Of a stretch of 64,000 nucleotides of DNA, positions 36,441-47,105 are shown in pieces. Origin of the DNA: Biscogniauxia marginata (lineage: Eukaryota; Ascomycota; Sordariomycetes; Xylariales; Xylariaceae); NCBI GenBank assembly GCA_022695795.1, contig MU404119.1:124001-188000 (forward strand). The letters are read 5' to 3'. Position 1 is the stretch's first letter, and every line of letters starts with the position of its first letter. The position numbers were made by a program, and so were the translations under genes. The notes below the pieces were generated by a model. It had not been told where the DNA came from, searched no databases, and worked only from the letters and a program-made list of their open reading frames with translations.

Positions 36441-37576
36441 GTTATTTTCCAGAGCGCGGATTGAGTCTCGCGTATCGAAATATGTCGGTAAGACGGAGGG
36501 AATGGTTCTTGTACAAACTACGGCACTTGTTGGAATTCTCATCACGGATGGCGTCTGGGCGTCTGGGCAACAGGGCGATAGGGAGATACCACTTTCGCGG
36601 GTATACTGGTTGTCAAAATTACGACGGAAATCCTCGCAGCAGGAAAGAGGATGAGCTGCATTACTGAACGATGGATAAAGGTACCTAGCTAAGTTATGGT
36701 TTCTTTTCAAGAAATAGTGCTGAACGACATGGCCTCTGGAATAATATAAGAGAATGGTTCCTTAAGAGAAGGTATATGATATTCGTACCCTAGATATAAC
36801 CAATGTTCTGCCTCACTATGTTAGCTTAGGTTTTACTTACAAGCAGGAGAAGAAAAAAATGAAAAGAAAAGGAGTGAGAAGGCATCTCTGGAGAGCAGTT
36901 GTTACATGTAACATCGAACGAGTGTATACCTGTGATGTATGAATTGATTGATGTACTGTGGGTTTCAGTGCTGTGTTTATGAACCTCACTATTGACGTGA
37001 CGTATATGTATGGGCCTACTTGTATGTACCTGCGTGCATATGATGTATGTATGCCCGTACATAAGGTACATGTAGGTTTAGTTAGTAGGTATCTAAGTAC
37101 ATTAAGTACCTGTGTATTTATGTAGTTATGTACATAAAGCATTGACCCCTGGGGAATGCGACCAAACAAACCCGTTGATGTTGATTCCCTCCACTCGACC
37201 CCACGTGTCAGCCTCAAAGTCCCCTTTCCCGACTTCATATCCTCTTTTCCTTTTTGGGTCATACTTCGAGGACAATGTGCATGCGCTTAGGTACTTCTGT
37301 TGCTAGAAGCCTCTTTTGTGTCCTTGAACTATAATGATCAGGTCCTGGTTTTTCCTTGTTTCTGGGTATTGCCGAATGGGTCTTTGAAAGCACTTGTTTT
37401 CTCGTCTTTCTCCGTCAGCCTCGATGCCCCGATTCGAAGGCTGTTCAGAGCATCATTCACTCCGATCCGAGAACACACTCGCCGACTTGGATTTTTATCA
37501 CACGACGCAAGCCTGCCGACTCTTCTAGGGCATATATCATCCTGTCGTTCGTGAACACGCGGGTCATTCGGAAACC
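36441..37576. other. Intergenic between RAD21 and elongin A
   Basis: AT-rich, with dense TACATG/GTATGT words around 36990-37130. The last 250 bases are likely the elongin A leader. No gene is seen. Confidence 0.5.
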
Positions 37577-39007
37577 ATGGTTAAATCCCTACTGCAGTTA
37601 TGCACCGCCGTGTGTATTAAAAACATTAAAGGTAAGTTTGCCCATTCACCCATTCACCCATTCTCCGATAGGGACCCCCATCCATACTTAGGGAACATTT
37701 TCCTTGAGACACTATCCTATTCATATTTGTACCCTTCCCTACCTTTGCCTCTTTTCTCCCTTCCTCAACACAGAGCACTGCACAGAGAACCGCTGACAAG
37801 GATGGCTCCCCTTCCAGAGATCACCGACATCGGTAGCACACCCTACTCTGTCCTCCGCCCGATCCTCCTCAAGGTCGACAATGCTACACAGCTTCGACAG
37901 TTAGAGGTTGCCTCACCCCACCTTGAAGGTGACGATGCTGAGTGCTGGATACGCCTCATCGCCCGCGACTTTCCCGTCCTGTCTGAACGACACAAATTCG
38001 AACCTCGAAACCCGGCATTATGGCACAGAGTCTACACCAAATATCAGCGTCTAGAGGCCGAGCAGAAGAGAGAGGCTGAAGAGAAACTCAAGAATGCCTT
38101 CGCTGGCATCAAGAAGGAAAAAGAGGGAAATGTCAGCCAGGTTATCACCTATGATCGCCGAAAGCTGCCACGCCCTCCCCGAGATGACAAGTCAGCTATG
38201 GGCTTCCGCAGCGGAGCTGGGAAACGAGACTCAGGCACCGGTGGGCTGAGGTTCACGGGTGGAAGCAGAACCAAGACCAATACCGCTCAGAGCATCCTCA
38301 AGAAAGCTATACGCGAGGCTAAAGAAATCGGCGCGCGAAACCGTCTAAACACACCTACTGGCCGATTAACCGCCCCGACCGGGCAGATCGCACGACCGCC
38401 GCAGGCTATGGTCAACGAGCATATCCACAAAGCCCGGCCTCTGATGGGAATTCGTCCTCCCGCAGCCCGGCCCAAGAGCGATGCCCGAAGTCGCGAATTA
38501 GAGGAGCGAGAGACACGATTGCGTAAGTTGAAGAGTACCAACATGAAGACAGCCAATTTCATCTCCGATGACGAATTGGAGGAGGAAGATGACTTAGGCG
38601 ACGACAACGACGTAGGAAGAGTTGGCGGTGGAGGATTAGACGCAAACGAGTTGGAGGATCTATTCGACGATGATGAGCCTAAAACCAATCCATCACCTCT
38701 CAAGCCCGGTCCGAGTCAGGCTCATTTCACATCAAGCTCGTCGACATCGACACCCCGGACCGGTGGAATCCTCTCCCGCAAGCCCCCGGGATCTCTAGGA
38801 TCGTCATCTGCGAACAAGCTCGCGGTTTATACCAAGCCTGGCCCCGCAGCACAGCCCATGTCGCCTCCTCCTCTATCATCAAGCCCACCCAAAACCTCTG
38901 CTGTAGGCCCCTCTTCTACACGCGCCGAGGCGAAGCCGGCAATGCTCCGCAAGAGAAAGGCTGTTGATATTTTCATGAAGCCGAAGCCCAAGGTCGCTCG
39001 GCAGTAA
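37577..39007 (+). CDS. ELA1: Elongin-A (RNA polymerase II SIII subunit A)
   Basis: Two exons, 37577-37631 and 37818-39007, with a 186-bp GT-AG intron; 414 residues. The splice joins MVKSLLQLCTAVCIKNIK to EITDIGSTPYSVLRPILLKVDNATQLRQLE, the elongin-A N-terminal domain with its BC-box and F-box-like part (residues 1-80). CWIRLIARDFP and WHRVYTKYQRLEAEQKREAEEKL follow, the latter a charged helix. Elongin A binds elongin C, stimulates elongation and, with Cul3/Rbx1 in fungi, helps ubiquitinate stalled RNA polymerase II in the nucleus. The C-terminal half is disordered, with acidic runs (DDELEEEDDLGDDND, DLFDDDEP) and a basic end (MLRKRKAVDIFMKPKPKVARQ). The intron is a multiple of three with no stop, so an unspliced message would also be open (476 codons). 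Confidence 0.9.
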   Translation: MVKSLLQLCTAVCIKNIKGKFAHSPIHPFSDRDPHPYLGNIFLETLSYSYLYPSLPLPLFSLPQHRALHREPLTRMAPLPEITDIGSTPYSVLRPILLKVDNATQLRQLEVASPHLEGDDAECWIRLIARDFPVLSERHKFEPRNPALWHRVYTKYQRLEAEQKREAEEKLKNAFAGIKKEKEGNVSQVITYDRRKLPRPPRDDKSAMGFRSGAGKRDSGTGGLRFTGGSRTKTNTAQSILKKAIREAKEIGARNRLNTPTGRLTAPTGQIARPPQAMVNEHIHKARPLMGIRPPAARPKSDARSRELEERETRLRKLKSTNMKTANFISDDELEEEDDLGDDNDVGRVGGGGLDANELEDLFDDDEPKTNPSPLKPGPSQAHFTSSSSTSTPRTGGILSRKPPGSLGSSSANKLAVYTKPGPAAQPMSPPPLSSSPPKTSAVGPSSTRAEAKPAMLRKRKAVDIFMKPKPKVARQ

Positions 39008-40885
39008 CGGCGGACCGGACGCACGTCAACCAGGCAACGACACCTATGATCCTATCCCTCGTCTATTCTGTCTTCCTCCACGACTTGCGCCGTGCCATTG
39101 AACAGACTTATAAAAAAGCCTCTCATATCGCACATCTCGGATAACCCTGGTCCTATCTGCAACGTCTCGGATCTCTCCGGCTTCAAATTGTCTACTATAG
39201 GACCATCTAAAGGCCGACCTTTGGCACACTGGATGGTATCTGGCAGGGGCTATATATGCCTGCTGCAATATGGCCTTGACTCGCCTTACTACTACTATAC
39301 GCCTGGAGACTTACAGTTCGCCTGATTCTGTATATCCGCGGCACTACTTGAGATCTCACGAGGGGGGAAAAAAGGGGGGGTAGGGGTTGCGAGGGATCAA
39401 ATAAAACGAGAATTTTCTTCTTTTCTTCCAAGTTTTTGCATGTGAAAAAAATAATTGTAATAATTGTCCTCGGCGGGTTTTTCTTCTTCTTCTTTTCTTG
39501 GTGATATGAATATACAGAAGGGAACGGGAGGTTTGGAACATAAACGGATAAAGATGGATGGGCAGGCAACAAGAGAGAGGGATAGTGAAAATTAGTCGAA
39601 GAGGAATCCCAGTTCGACCGAGGCTCGTGGCAACAAAATCGGGAGTTTCGGGGAAAGGGAGTTTTTAGTTCCATTCCAGGAAAGGGGGGAAATAGGAAAT
39701 CATCTAGGGTTTTTTTTTTCTCTTCGGGCTCTTGTTCAGGATGATATCTGACTTTTTTCTTGTTTTTACATACACGAGGCAATTCGGGGACGAAGTGGGA
39801 ATATGAGTTCAAGGCGAGGAGCAAGGCAAATTCCAGTTTCTGGTTTTCTGGTTTTCTGGTTTGCGGCTTCGTTTTTAGGTAACCTGTTGAATCACACACA
39901 CGCACACACTCACACACTCACGGGATTTGAGCTGAACTGATGTATGCATGTCCTTGATTGGGTCGAAATTATATGATACCCCCTCCCCATCCCGGGGAGT
40001 AGCTAGGTTTGAGTTTTAGGTTTCAGGTAATTTGGGTTGGAACCTACCTTATATTCTTGTTTGGGGAAGAAAAAGATTAAGAAGAATTTTTTGCGTTATT
40101 CCGAAATTTGTTGCTCTAAAATTTACTTTGTCGGAGCCATACTTCCACTTTCTAGTTGTTTGTCCATCCATCTATCCACCCACCTTGGCTCCCTCTTATA
40201 TATACCCTGTTTAGGTACCTCAATAGCAGATACCAGAGATATCCCAGGTTTTGCCCACGATTTCGTCCCCTGATCTAAAGTAGTGACCTAAATGCTTCTA
40301 GTCGAACGAGGGGGTAGGTAATATACGGACATTGAGTAGGCTTTTTAGTTAACATGTACTGGCAAACACGAGCGTTATTGAAAGGACATGAAAGTTTTAG
40401 AGAGGGAACTGGAATAGACAAGAGGCGTGGCTATCGATAGAGAAGGAAAAAAACAGACAAGCATGCACATACGAATATATCAAGTACTCAATTTGGTTCA
40501 TAAGAAAATCAAATCATATGCGCCAGGCTGTGTCTGTCTGTCTCTTGAACTCCTGTCCAGAGGAATCATGGCCTAAACTACCTCTCTTTCATCCAATAGA
40601 GTCTCTCTCTCTCCTACCCTGAGAGGGTGGTGGGGGGCGAGATCGACAGCACAGAGCTCATTGCTGACCATCTCATAGACACCCTTTCTAGCTTTCTTAC
40701 GCATGCCCTCTCGTTTCCTACGGGTACTTCCGGTAGGGAAATTTGTAATGGGGGAGCCGATCAGGTGAGATCTATCGCCAATGGGAACTATGGTGAGTAA
40801 ACCAAGGGGAGATAGCAGACGTCTATGCGCACCGGGTCGAAGACTGGCTAGGTGGGCTTTTTCAGTTTCCACTCAGATTTGGGGT
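39008..40885. other. Intergenic
   Basis: No gene is seen. A long minus-strand frame at 39207-39917 is lysine/proline-rich and judged spurious. The stretch holds poly-G/poly-T runs near 39362 and 39712, a CACACA/CTCACA cluster near 39894-39920, and pyrimidine-rich DNA at 40140-40200. Confidence 0.55.
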
Positions 40886-41757
40886 CTAGCATTGCCCTCC
40901 TCGCAGTGTCAGGACCAGATGCAGCGTGGCATCAGGGACAACGCCACCATCTGCCAGTGTCACCTCGTCATGCCTAGATAACGCATAATGAGTTAGTCAT
41001 CCGCCCGTTTGTGGATCCAAGCAGGCACATAATTCTTCGGATGCATATGTAGAGGGCAGTGATAGCTATACAGCCACAGCCACAGCTATTATGAGTAAGA
41101 GAGGAGGAGGGGGCATGATCAGGGAGTAGGGATGGCAGACTTAGGAGCACTGACATTTGCTTGCCCGAATAGATCAGTCGCTGCTGTGCAGGTAGGATAC
41201 CTTCCTTCTCCTCAACTCTCTTCTTGACATCTTCGATCTGCATTTTGAAAATTCAAAGTTAGCTATTCGTCTGGCCCAGTTTGCTGTGAGCCAGCAAGCA
41301 AGCCTTGTCACATATCGTTGCTCCGCCTTCTTGCGCGCACGCGCGACTACACACGTGGCAGCATTCCGACAGACTACCGAGGAAACATCCGCCTTTCGTG
41401 ATTTATTCTTCACTTTTTTTTTTGTTTAAATGGCACCATATGTCGCCAATATATCCATGCACCACTCGTATATAGCAAAAGAAGCAGAACAAAGACGTAC
41501 CGTGTCCTTGGGCTCGACATCGAACTCGATCAGCTTGCCCGTGAGCGTTCGCACCCTGCTCAAATCGTTAGCACGAGGTCTACCATCGGATGAAATATTC
41601 AGCAGTTCGGCCATGTTTATGTCTCGCGCTGCGCAGTGAAAATATCGGGGAGAGGCGAGTAGGGCAGGAGTGGCATAATCGCGTGCGCATGGCATCATGT
41701 CATGGCATGGTGGGGTAGGATGGATAGATGAAGCTGGCGGACGTACTTGATCATCAT
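40886..41757 (-). CDS. RUB1: Ubiquitin-like modifier RUB1/NEDD8, four exons
   Basis: Exons 41747-41757 (11 nt), 41501-41555, 41155-41237 and 40886-40973, with introns of 191, 263 and 181 bp; 78 residues. The product begins [19 protein letters not shown], continues [13 protein letters not shown] and [14 protein letters not shown], and ends [12 protein letters not shown] plus the tail QC. That tail must be removed to expose Gly76 before conjugation. Thr at position 72 (LTLRGG) is the residue in yeast Rub1, where ubiquitin has Arg, so this is a cullin modifier and not ubiquitin. All four splice junctions keep frame and have good acceptors (TTTTGAGCAG, AAAATGCAG, TATCTAG). The tiny first exon hides the gene from simple frame scans. 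Confidence 0.93.
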
Positions 41758-42789
41758 CTTGACGGCTTGTTGTTAGGTGGTACTACGTTACAGAGAAGTG
41801 GTAACGTGAAGGTGCGGCTTGTGTAGAGGCAGAAATGGATGTCGTGCTGTGAACAGGGGACGATCGGGGTTGGTGGTTGTCTGCAGTAGTAAAAAAGGTG
41901 TTTTTGGTTGGATGGAGTTGGTGCATACATCCAGCACGAAGCTGGGTAAGTCGGGAGTGATATACCTAACTAACGTTAGAGGGATGGTGGGGTTATTCGA
42001 TGACTGTCCGTCTTTTAGGAGTCTTTAATAAGGCGGAGGGGTTCCGCACAGCTGCCGGCAGGTGACTGACTATTAGCCTAGGCAGTCACTATCTCTTGCT
42101 TCCAGGTGCTTGCTTCCAGGTGCTTGCTCTCAGGTGCTTGCTCTCAGGTGCTTGCTCTCACTCGTACAACGCTTCTTGCATACAGGTAAGCTAGACCTGG
42201 TTAGGTATTTAGGTATCTACCAATTTAACAACTTATGTATCTGTTCTACCTAATTTAAAACGGTCTTGTAGCAAGGTTCATGTAGAAGTTGTTTAAAGAT
42301 GTTCTCTCCCCTAAGCTATTCAAAGTGTCAGAACTGCTCGACTGGAAAGCTAGCCTGTAAACCATATATGTATCAGGTTCAGCATAGAACTTCGAAGACA
42401 AAAATGCCAATTATATTGTAGTTTGAAGTCAGAATAGCAGAAACCTAAGGTTAGGGACGATACTACCATTGAGAAAAACTTGGGGGGTCTAATTAGCGCA
42501 AACCCAATAACACAGAGGGCTAATTAGTAGGCGGTGCTGAGGTGATGAGACTCATGATAACCCCGATGCAAGAACCATGTATAGAATCTTTCTGGGGGCA
42601 CGGGGATAGCACGGGCCGGGTATACTATCACGTTATCATAGCTGTCCTAACTCTCATCCCCTCCCCTTTGTTTTTCTTCTTGCCTTGAGAGGAGCCAAAT
42701 TCATACATAAGCCTCATCAGGTGTTGTACAGCAATTATGTAGTAAATACAGTGCGGAGATTTTGGGTTCCTCCCAACGCGTGCCTGTGC
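41758..42789. other. Intergenic between RUB1 promoter and PHB2 3' end
   Basis: Holds the RUB1 leader and promoter and a 14-bp tandem repeat (listed separately). No gene is seen. Confidence 0.5.
42093..42160 (+). repeat. 14-bp tandem repeat (CAGGTGCTTGCTCT type)
   Basis: About four and a half copies, the first two with TTC in place of CTC. The flanks are unrelated. Confidence 0.9.
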
Positions 42790-43856
42790 TTATTTCTTCT
42801 GGTCGTCGCCGCTAAACACATTCAGGCCCAGGCCCTCCGAGTCGAGCAGTAGCCGGTTCCTGCCGCCAGCCTCCTGGAGCTGGGTGGCGATGGCCCGGGC
42901 GTTCTCGATCTTCTTCAGCTCCACGTACGCCTTGTTCTTCTTAATCGCATCTCCGATGAGCTCTGCCGAGCGGGCCTCACCCTGTGCCTTGACTACCATA
43001 GCCTGCTTCTCCTGCCTCGCCTTGTCAACGACGAAGGCTGCCCGCTGCGCCTCTTGCTGCGCTACCTGCTTGGCCTCAACGGCCGCTGTGAACTCAGGAG
43101 AGAAGGCGAGATGCTAGCAATCCCAAAGTTAGCGACAAGAGGGGGAAAACCGGAAAGAAATCCCTAACAGCACCCCTCACATACCGTAAGTGATACATCG
43201 TCGAGAAGGATGTTGAACCGCGCCGCTCGTCTCGACAAGTTCTCCCGTACCAGTCTAGCCACACTCTCTCGCTGTGTGATCAGCTGGCTAGCATTGAATT
43301 GAGCCACAACGCTCTTCAGCACCTCGTTGACGATCGAAGGTAGCACACGCTCATCGTAGTCCTGTCCTAGCGTCCTGTATATCTGCGGGAGAGCAGCGAT
43401 CTCAGGTCGCGAGAGCACACGGCAGGTGATGTTGACCATCTGCAAGTCCTTCGTGCCCGTCAGAGAGGAGACATTTCTCGGCTTCGCACGGACATCGTAG
43501 GTTATAGGTGTCTCGAACCAGGGGATCATCAGGTGAGTTCCTGCGCAGCGTAGGGTAAGTTAAGGTGACAGCGACGGCAGAGCGATGCTGGACCAGCCAG
43601 ACGAACCTTCGTTGTAGATCTCCTTGCTGACACCACTTATTCTCCGGTACTTTATGGCTCTGTGGCCACCGTCGACGTTGAAAAGGGAATTGCTCAGCAG
43701 TACAGCCCCGCCGCCGATGAGGGCAACAGCCGCGAAGGCCATTACAGTTCCCGGAGGAGGACGGCCGCCGGGGAATCCACCGGGGAATCCGCCCCGGTTT
43801 TGGCGCACCACGGCCCTCATCCTTGCCACATAGTCATCCATTGGTGATCGCGACAT
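42790..43856 (-). CDS. PHB2: Prohibitin-2
   Basis: Three exons, 43607-43856, 43185-43540 and 42790-43113, with introns of 66 and 71 bp; 309 residues. PHB2 pairs with PHB1 in large rings in the mitochondrial inner membrane that support cristae, respiratory chain proteins and m-AAA protease control. After a Gly/Pro-rich head ([13 protein letters not shown]) there is one membrane segment ([19 protein letters not shown]), then the SPFH/prohibitin domain. Splices rebuild [27 protein letters not shown] and [22 protein letters not shown]. The segments [18 protein letters not shown] and [18 protein letters not shown] are nearly invariant in the family. The start is the ATG at 43856; a TTG 15 bases upstream is ignored. 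The gene is divergent from RNA15, with 722 bp between the start codons. Confidence 0.95.
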
Positions 43857-44578
43857 CTTGAGGGTGTACAAGAGAGGCCTTTAGGGACGACTTTTGGCGG
43901 GTTGGAGTGGTCAAAACGAGCTGAAGCTTCAGTCGAGCAGCTCTTAATTCTGTAGTGGCATTTCTTGAAGTGGTGATCCGTTTTTTTTTCGGCGGGCTTG
44001 AGCTACTGTGGCGCGACCAATGAACGGTCCCAGCTTTGAATCCGGGGGCGGGAAAGGTCTGTGCACCCGCAACAACTTGTTCCGCTGCACCGTTCTTCCA
44101 ATAGGTACCTGGGTACATAGTAGTGGTGGACCCACCCACTAAAGCTTGTAGATACATAAGGTAGGTAGGTACATTTTTAAGCCGAAGCTTCCCTGCAATT
44201 CCCTGTTCGCGCGCATGCGTTGATTGGAGCTTTCTGAACCTTTCAACTCCGGCGCGTCTCTTGTCCTAAATTCTCGACCCAGGAAAACCTCAAAGCTACA
44301 ACTCACCTTCAACACAGAAGTGAAAGCAAAACAAGGCCACGGTGAAACAAAGCAAGGCAGCAATTCTCCGTCTGCTCGCCCGCAAACAAGAGAAAAATTC
44401 ACGTAGGAATCTCAATACCTTAGATTTTTTAGCCATTCGTCCACTTCTTCTCCGGCCTCTTGAAGTTTCTTGTGACGTGTGGCGCATCCACTTCAACTTG
44501 CCGACATTTTGAAATCCCACCCTTGACCGTCTTTAACAAGCTGCCGACTCCTCCTGGCCAGTCACCGGCAACTTCACC
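43857..44578. promoter_or_regulatory. Shared divergent promoter region, PHB2 and RNA15
   Basis: The 722 bp between the two start codons must hold both promoters and leaders. No gene is seen and I identify no specific site. Confidence 0.5.
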
Positions 44579-45616
44579 ATGTCTACAAAGCCACCCTCCC
44601 GGGTGGTTTTTGTTGGCAATATCCCCTATGGTAATTAGAAACAATCACCTCGCTTAGGCCTGTTTCGGTCACTAACAAGATATACTCTCAGGCCTCTCCG
44701 AGGAGCAGATCAGCGACATATTCAGCACTGCTGGCAAGGTCTTAACCTTCCGACTGGTCTACGACCGCGAAACTGGACGCCCCAAAGGTTTCGGCTTTGC
44801 AGAATATCCAGATGCCGGTACGGTCTCCCAACTTCCTGTCACGTTGGATAAATAGCTTACCACCTTCACGCATCAGATTCCGCTGCTTCAGCAGTCCGCA
44901 ACTTAAACGATTACGAGATCATGGGCCGTAAATTGCGGGTCGACTATAGTACCGAGGGTCGCGTTGACGGAGACGATAGCAACAATGCTTCTGCTGGTTA
45001 TAATCAGGCTACCAATGGCGCTTCACATATGGGCCCTCAGCCCACGCCTGCGGGTTCTCTGCCACCTCTCCCTCCAGGAAAAGAACTCCCCCCTGGAGTG
45101 AGCGCTACTGATGCCATCTCTCGGACGCTGAACACCCTCCCTCCCACCCAACTTCTTGACATTCTCTCTCAGATGAAGTCTCTGGCGACCACAGACCCGG
45201 CACGAGCGACCGAACTCTTGGCTCAAGCTCCACAACTCTCATATGCTGTCTTCCAGGCGCTCCTTCTGATGGGCCTCGTATCTCCCGAAGCAATCCACTC
45301 TGTCCTCGATACCAGTGCTGCTCCGCCCCCGGTTGCGCAACCTGCTCCAAGCTACCCTCCTGCGGCTATGCCCGCCTACACCATTCCTGCAAATCCCACG
45401 CCCCCAGTTCCCGCTCCTTACGCGCCACCGGCGACGACGGCACCGCAGACCGGTTATGCACCCCCTGTGGCCAATCCACCGGCCGCGCAACAGGATCCCG
45501 ACTCTCTTATGCAGGCAGTTATGAACTTGCCGCAAGAGACCATTGACCAGTTGCCCCCAGCTGAACGCCAGCAAATCATGGCCCTGCGGGCGACGTTTAT
45601 GGCTCAAGGACGGTGA
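44579..45616 (+). CDS. RNA15: mRNA 3'-end processing factor RNA15/CstF-64
   Basis: Three exons, 44579-44630, 44692-44817 and 44877-45616, with introns of 61 and 59 bp; 305 residues. It binds GU/A-rich RNA near poly(A) sites as part of CF IA/CstF. The N-terminal RRM (residues 9-85) has RNP2 VVFVGNIPY and RNP1 KGFGFAEY, and joins GLSEEQISDIFSTAGKV and DSAASAVRNLNDYEIMGRKLRVDYS in frame. Next comes the hinge that binds CstF-77/Rna14 (DAISRTLNTLPPTQLLDILSQMKSL through SPEAIHSVLD). A Pro/Ala-rich linker follows, and then the C-terminal three-helix domain (SLMQAVMNLPQETIDQLPPAERQQIMALRATFM) that binds Pcf11. All parts of the family are present at normal size. Confidence 0.95.
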
Positions 45617-47105
45617 TAGATTTCAAGGGACTAGGTCGAAGCTTCTACCTTATATGTTACCGCATTTGGCATTTTTCGTCTTCCCGATTGACAATGAGAG
45701 AAACGCGGCAGCATTGGCGGTACAGCAAGATAAGAAGGATCTAATTTCTAACCGGTTGTATTTGCATGATTCTATGCTGGGACCGTCTGAGGTAAAGAGG
45801 CCCATCGGCCAACTCATTAAGACGATTTGAGGCATGGAACTACGAAACAAATGCAGCTTTACTCATAGCCGAAGGCTAGGTTGGAAGTGGCGTTTTAGGT
45901 TTGGGTACTGAACGAGGCAAAATCATTCAGGGTGCATACACGTTATTACATCTGCACGAGAGAACTTGATGGAAAAGCCTGACGGGTTGCCATAGTCAGA
46001 TCTGTGTAAAAAAGACGACTACTCATTATAATTGACAATCTCTTTCTTGGTCATTTAGGAGATATTAACTACCAGCTACTTGGCAGTGGTTGTGGTGATG
46101 TGATGATGATGACGATACCCCTTTTCACTACATACATATATGTACTTCACATAGGGGTACTATACTATGAGATGTGTGATGAAAACACAACATGAGGTGA
46201 CTATATCTTTACAGAATTACAAAGCTTAATAGGCTCGATCTTCTATACATACATCTAACAATACTTTGAGAAATATTCAGTCTATAGATAATGAGGTATA
46301 TATGCTTATACATACCTAAGTATAGCAGCACGCTGCTTATTAGTGTATGCTGCTGCTCTCTTGAACCTTCTCCTCCTGCACGACCACCTCAGACCTGCAT
46401 GAGAAGCACGCGACACCGAACCATCTCTAAGTAGACGCCCTCCCGACCTGTCAATGGGTTGCAGATGGGGACCGAACACTCCGGACCCAATGACATGCTC
46501 TCTCTGGTGGGGGTTTAATAAGTGCCGATCATCGAATTGTGCAGACAACTTGGAGTCACTAAACCGTAGAGACATAATAAGCCGCATATTTGTACAGAAT
46601 GATTAGTTTCATCACAGTAACAAGTGAAGGTCCCGGCGGTGTGTTAAAAACTAAGATGGATTTCTCTATATTCCGGATCATTTTTGACATAATTTTCATA
46701 ATTGAATACCAGCTGTAGTGGAATAGTACCTACTAGTAAGAAAGCCTAGAAGAGCTTAGGTATTTATCTCCTCGGGGGAATGCAGCATGTACATACATTA
46801 GGTACCGGGTATGGATGTACCCCGTTCTTATCGCATTGTAACCTTATATCGGACCAATCCTAGCTGAAAACAATCTCGCATATGTACTCCGTATCCACAC
46901 TCGGCCGTGTTGCATCTCCATTGACATCACCAAAAAACCTTCCACCCTCCGCAAGCTTATTATTCAACGGCGGAGCCTTTTTCTGGGTTTCTCCTTTCAC
47001 CTCTTATAAGCCCTATTACATATTCAACAATAGCCACCAGTTAGAAGAATTACCAAGAATTATCAATAGCTTGCATCGGCTCGATTGTCATGGGCATGAA
47101 ATAAC
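45617..47105. other. Intergenic
   Basis: RNA15 3' UTR, AT-rich DNA with ATG/GAT repeats near 46100, then the CorA gene leader. No gene is recognised; frames at 45543-45830 and 46882-47343 overlap real genes or leaders and are not supported. Confidence 0.5.

Noticed and set aside
39207..39917. 236-codon minus-strand frame
   Set aside because: Rich in Lys, Pro and Phe from poly-T and CT tracts, with no domain-like segment; it lies downstream of elongin A.
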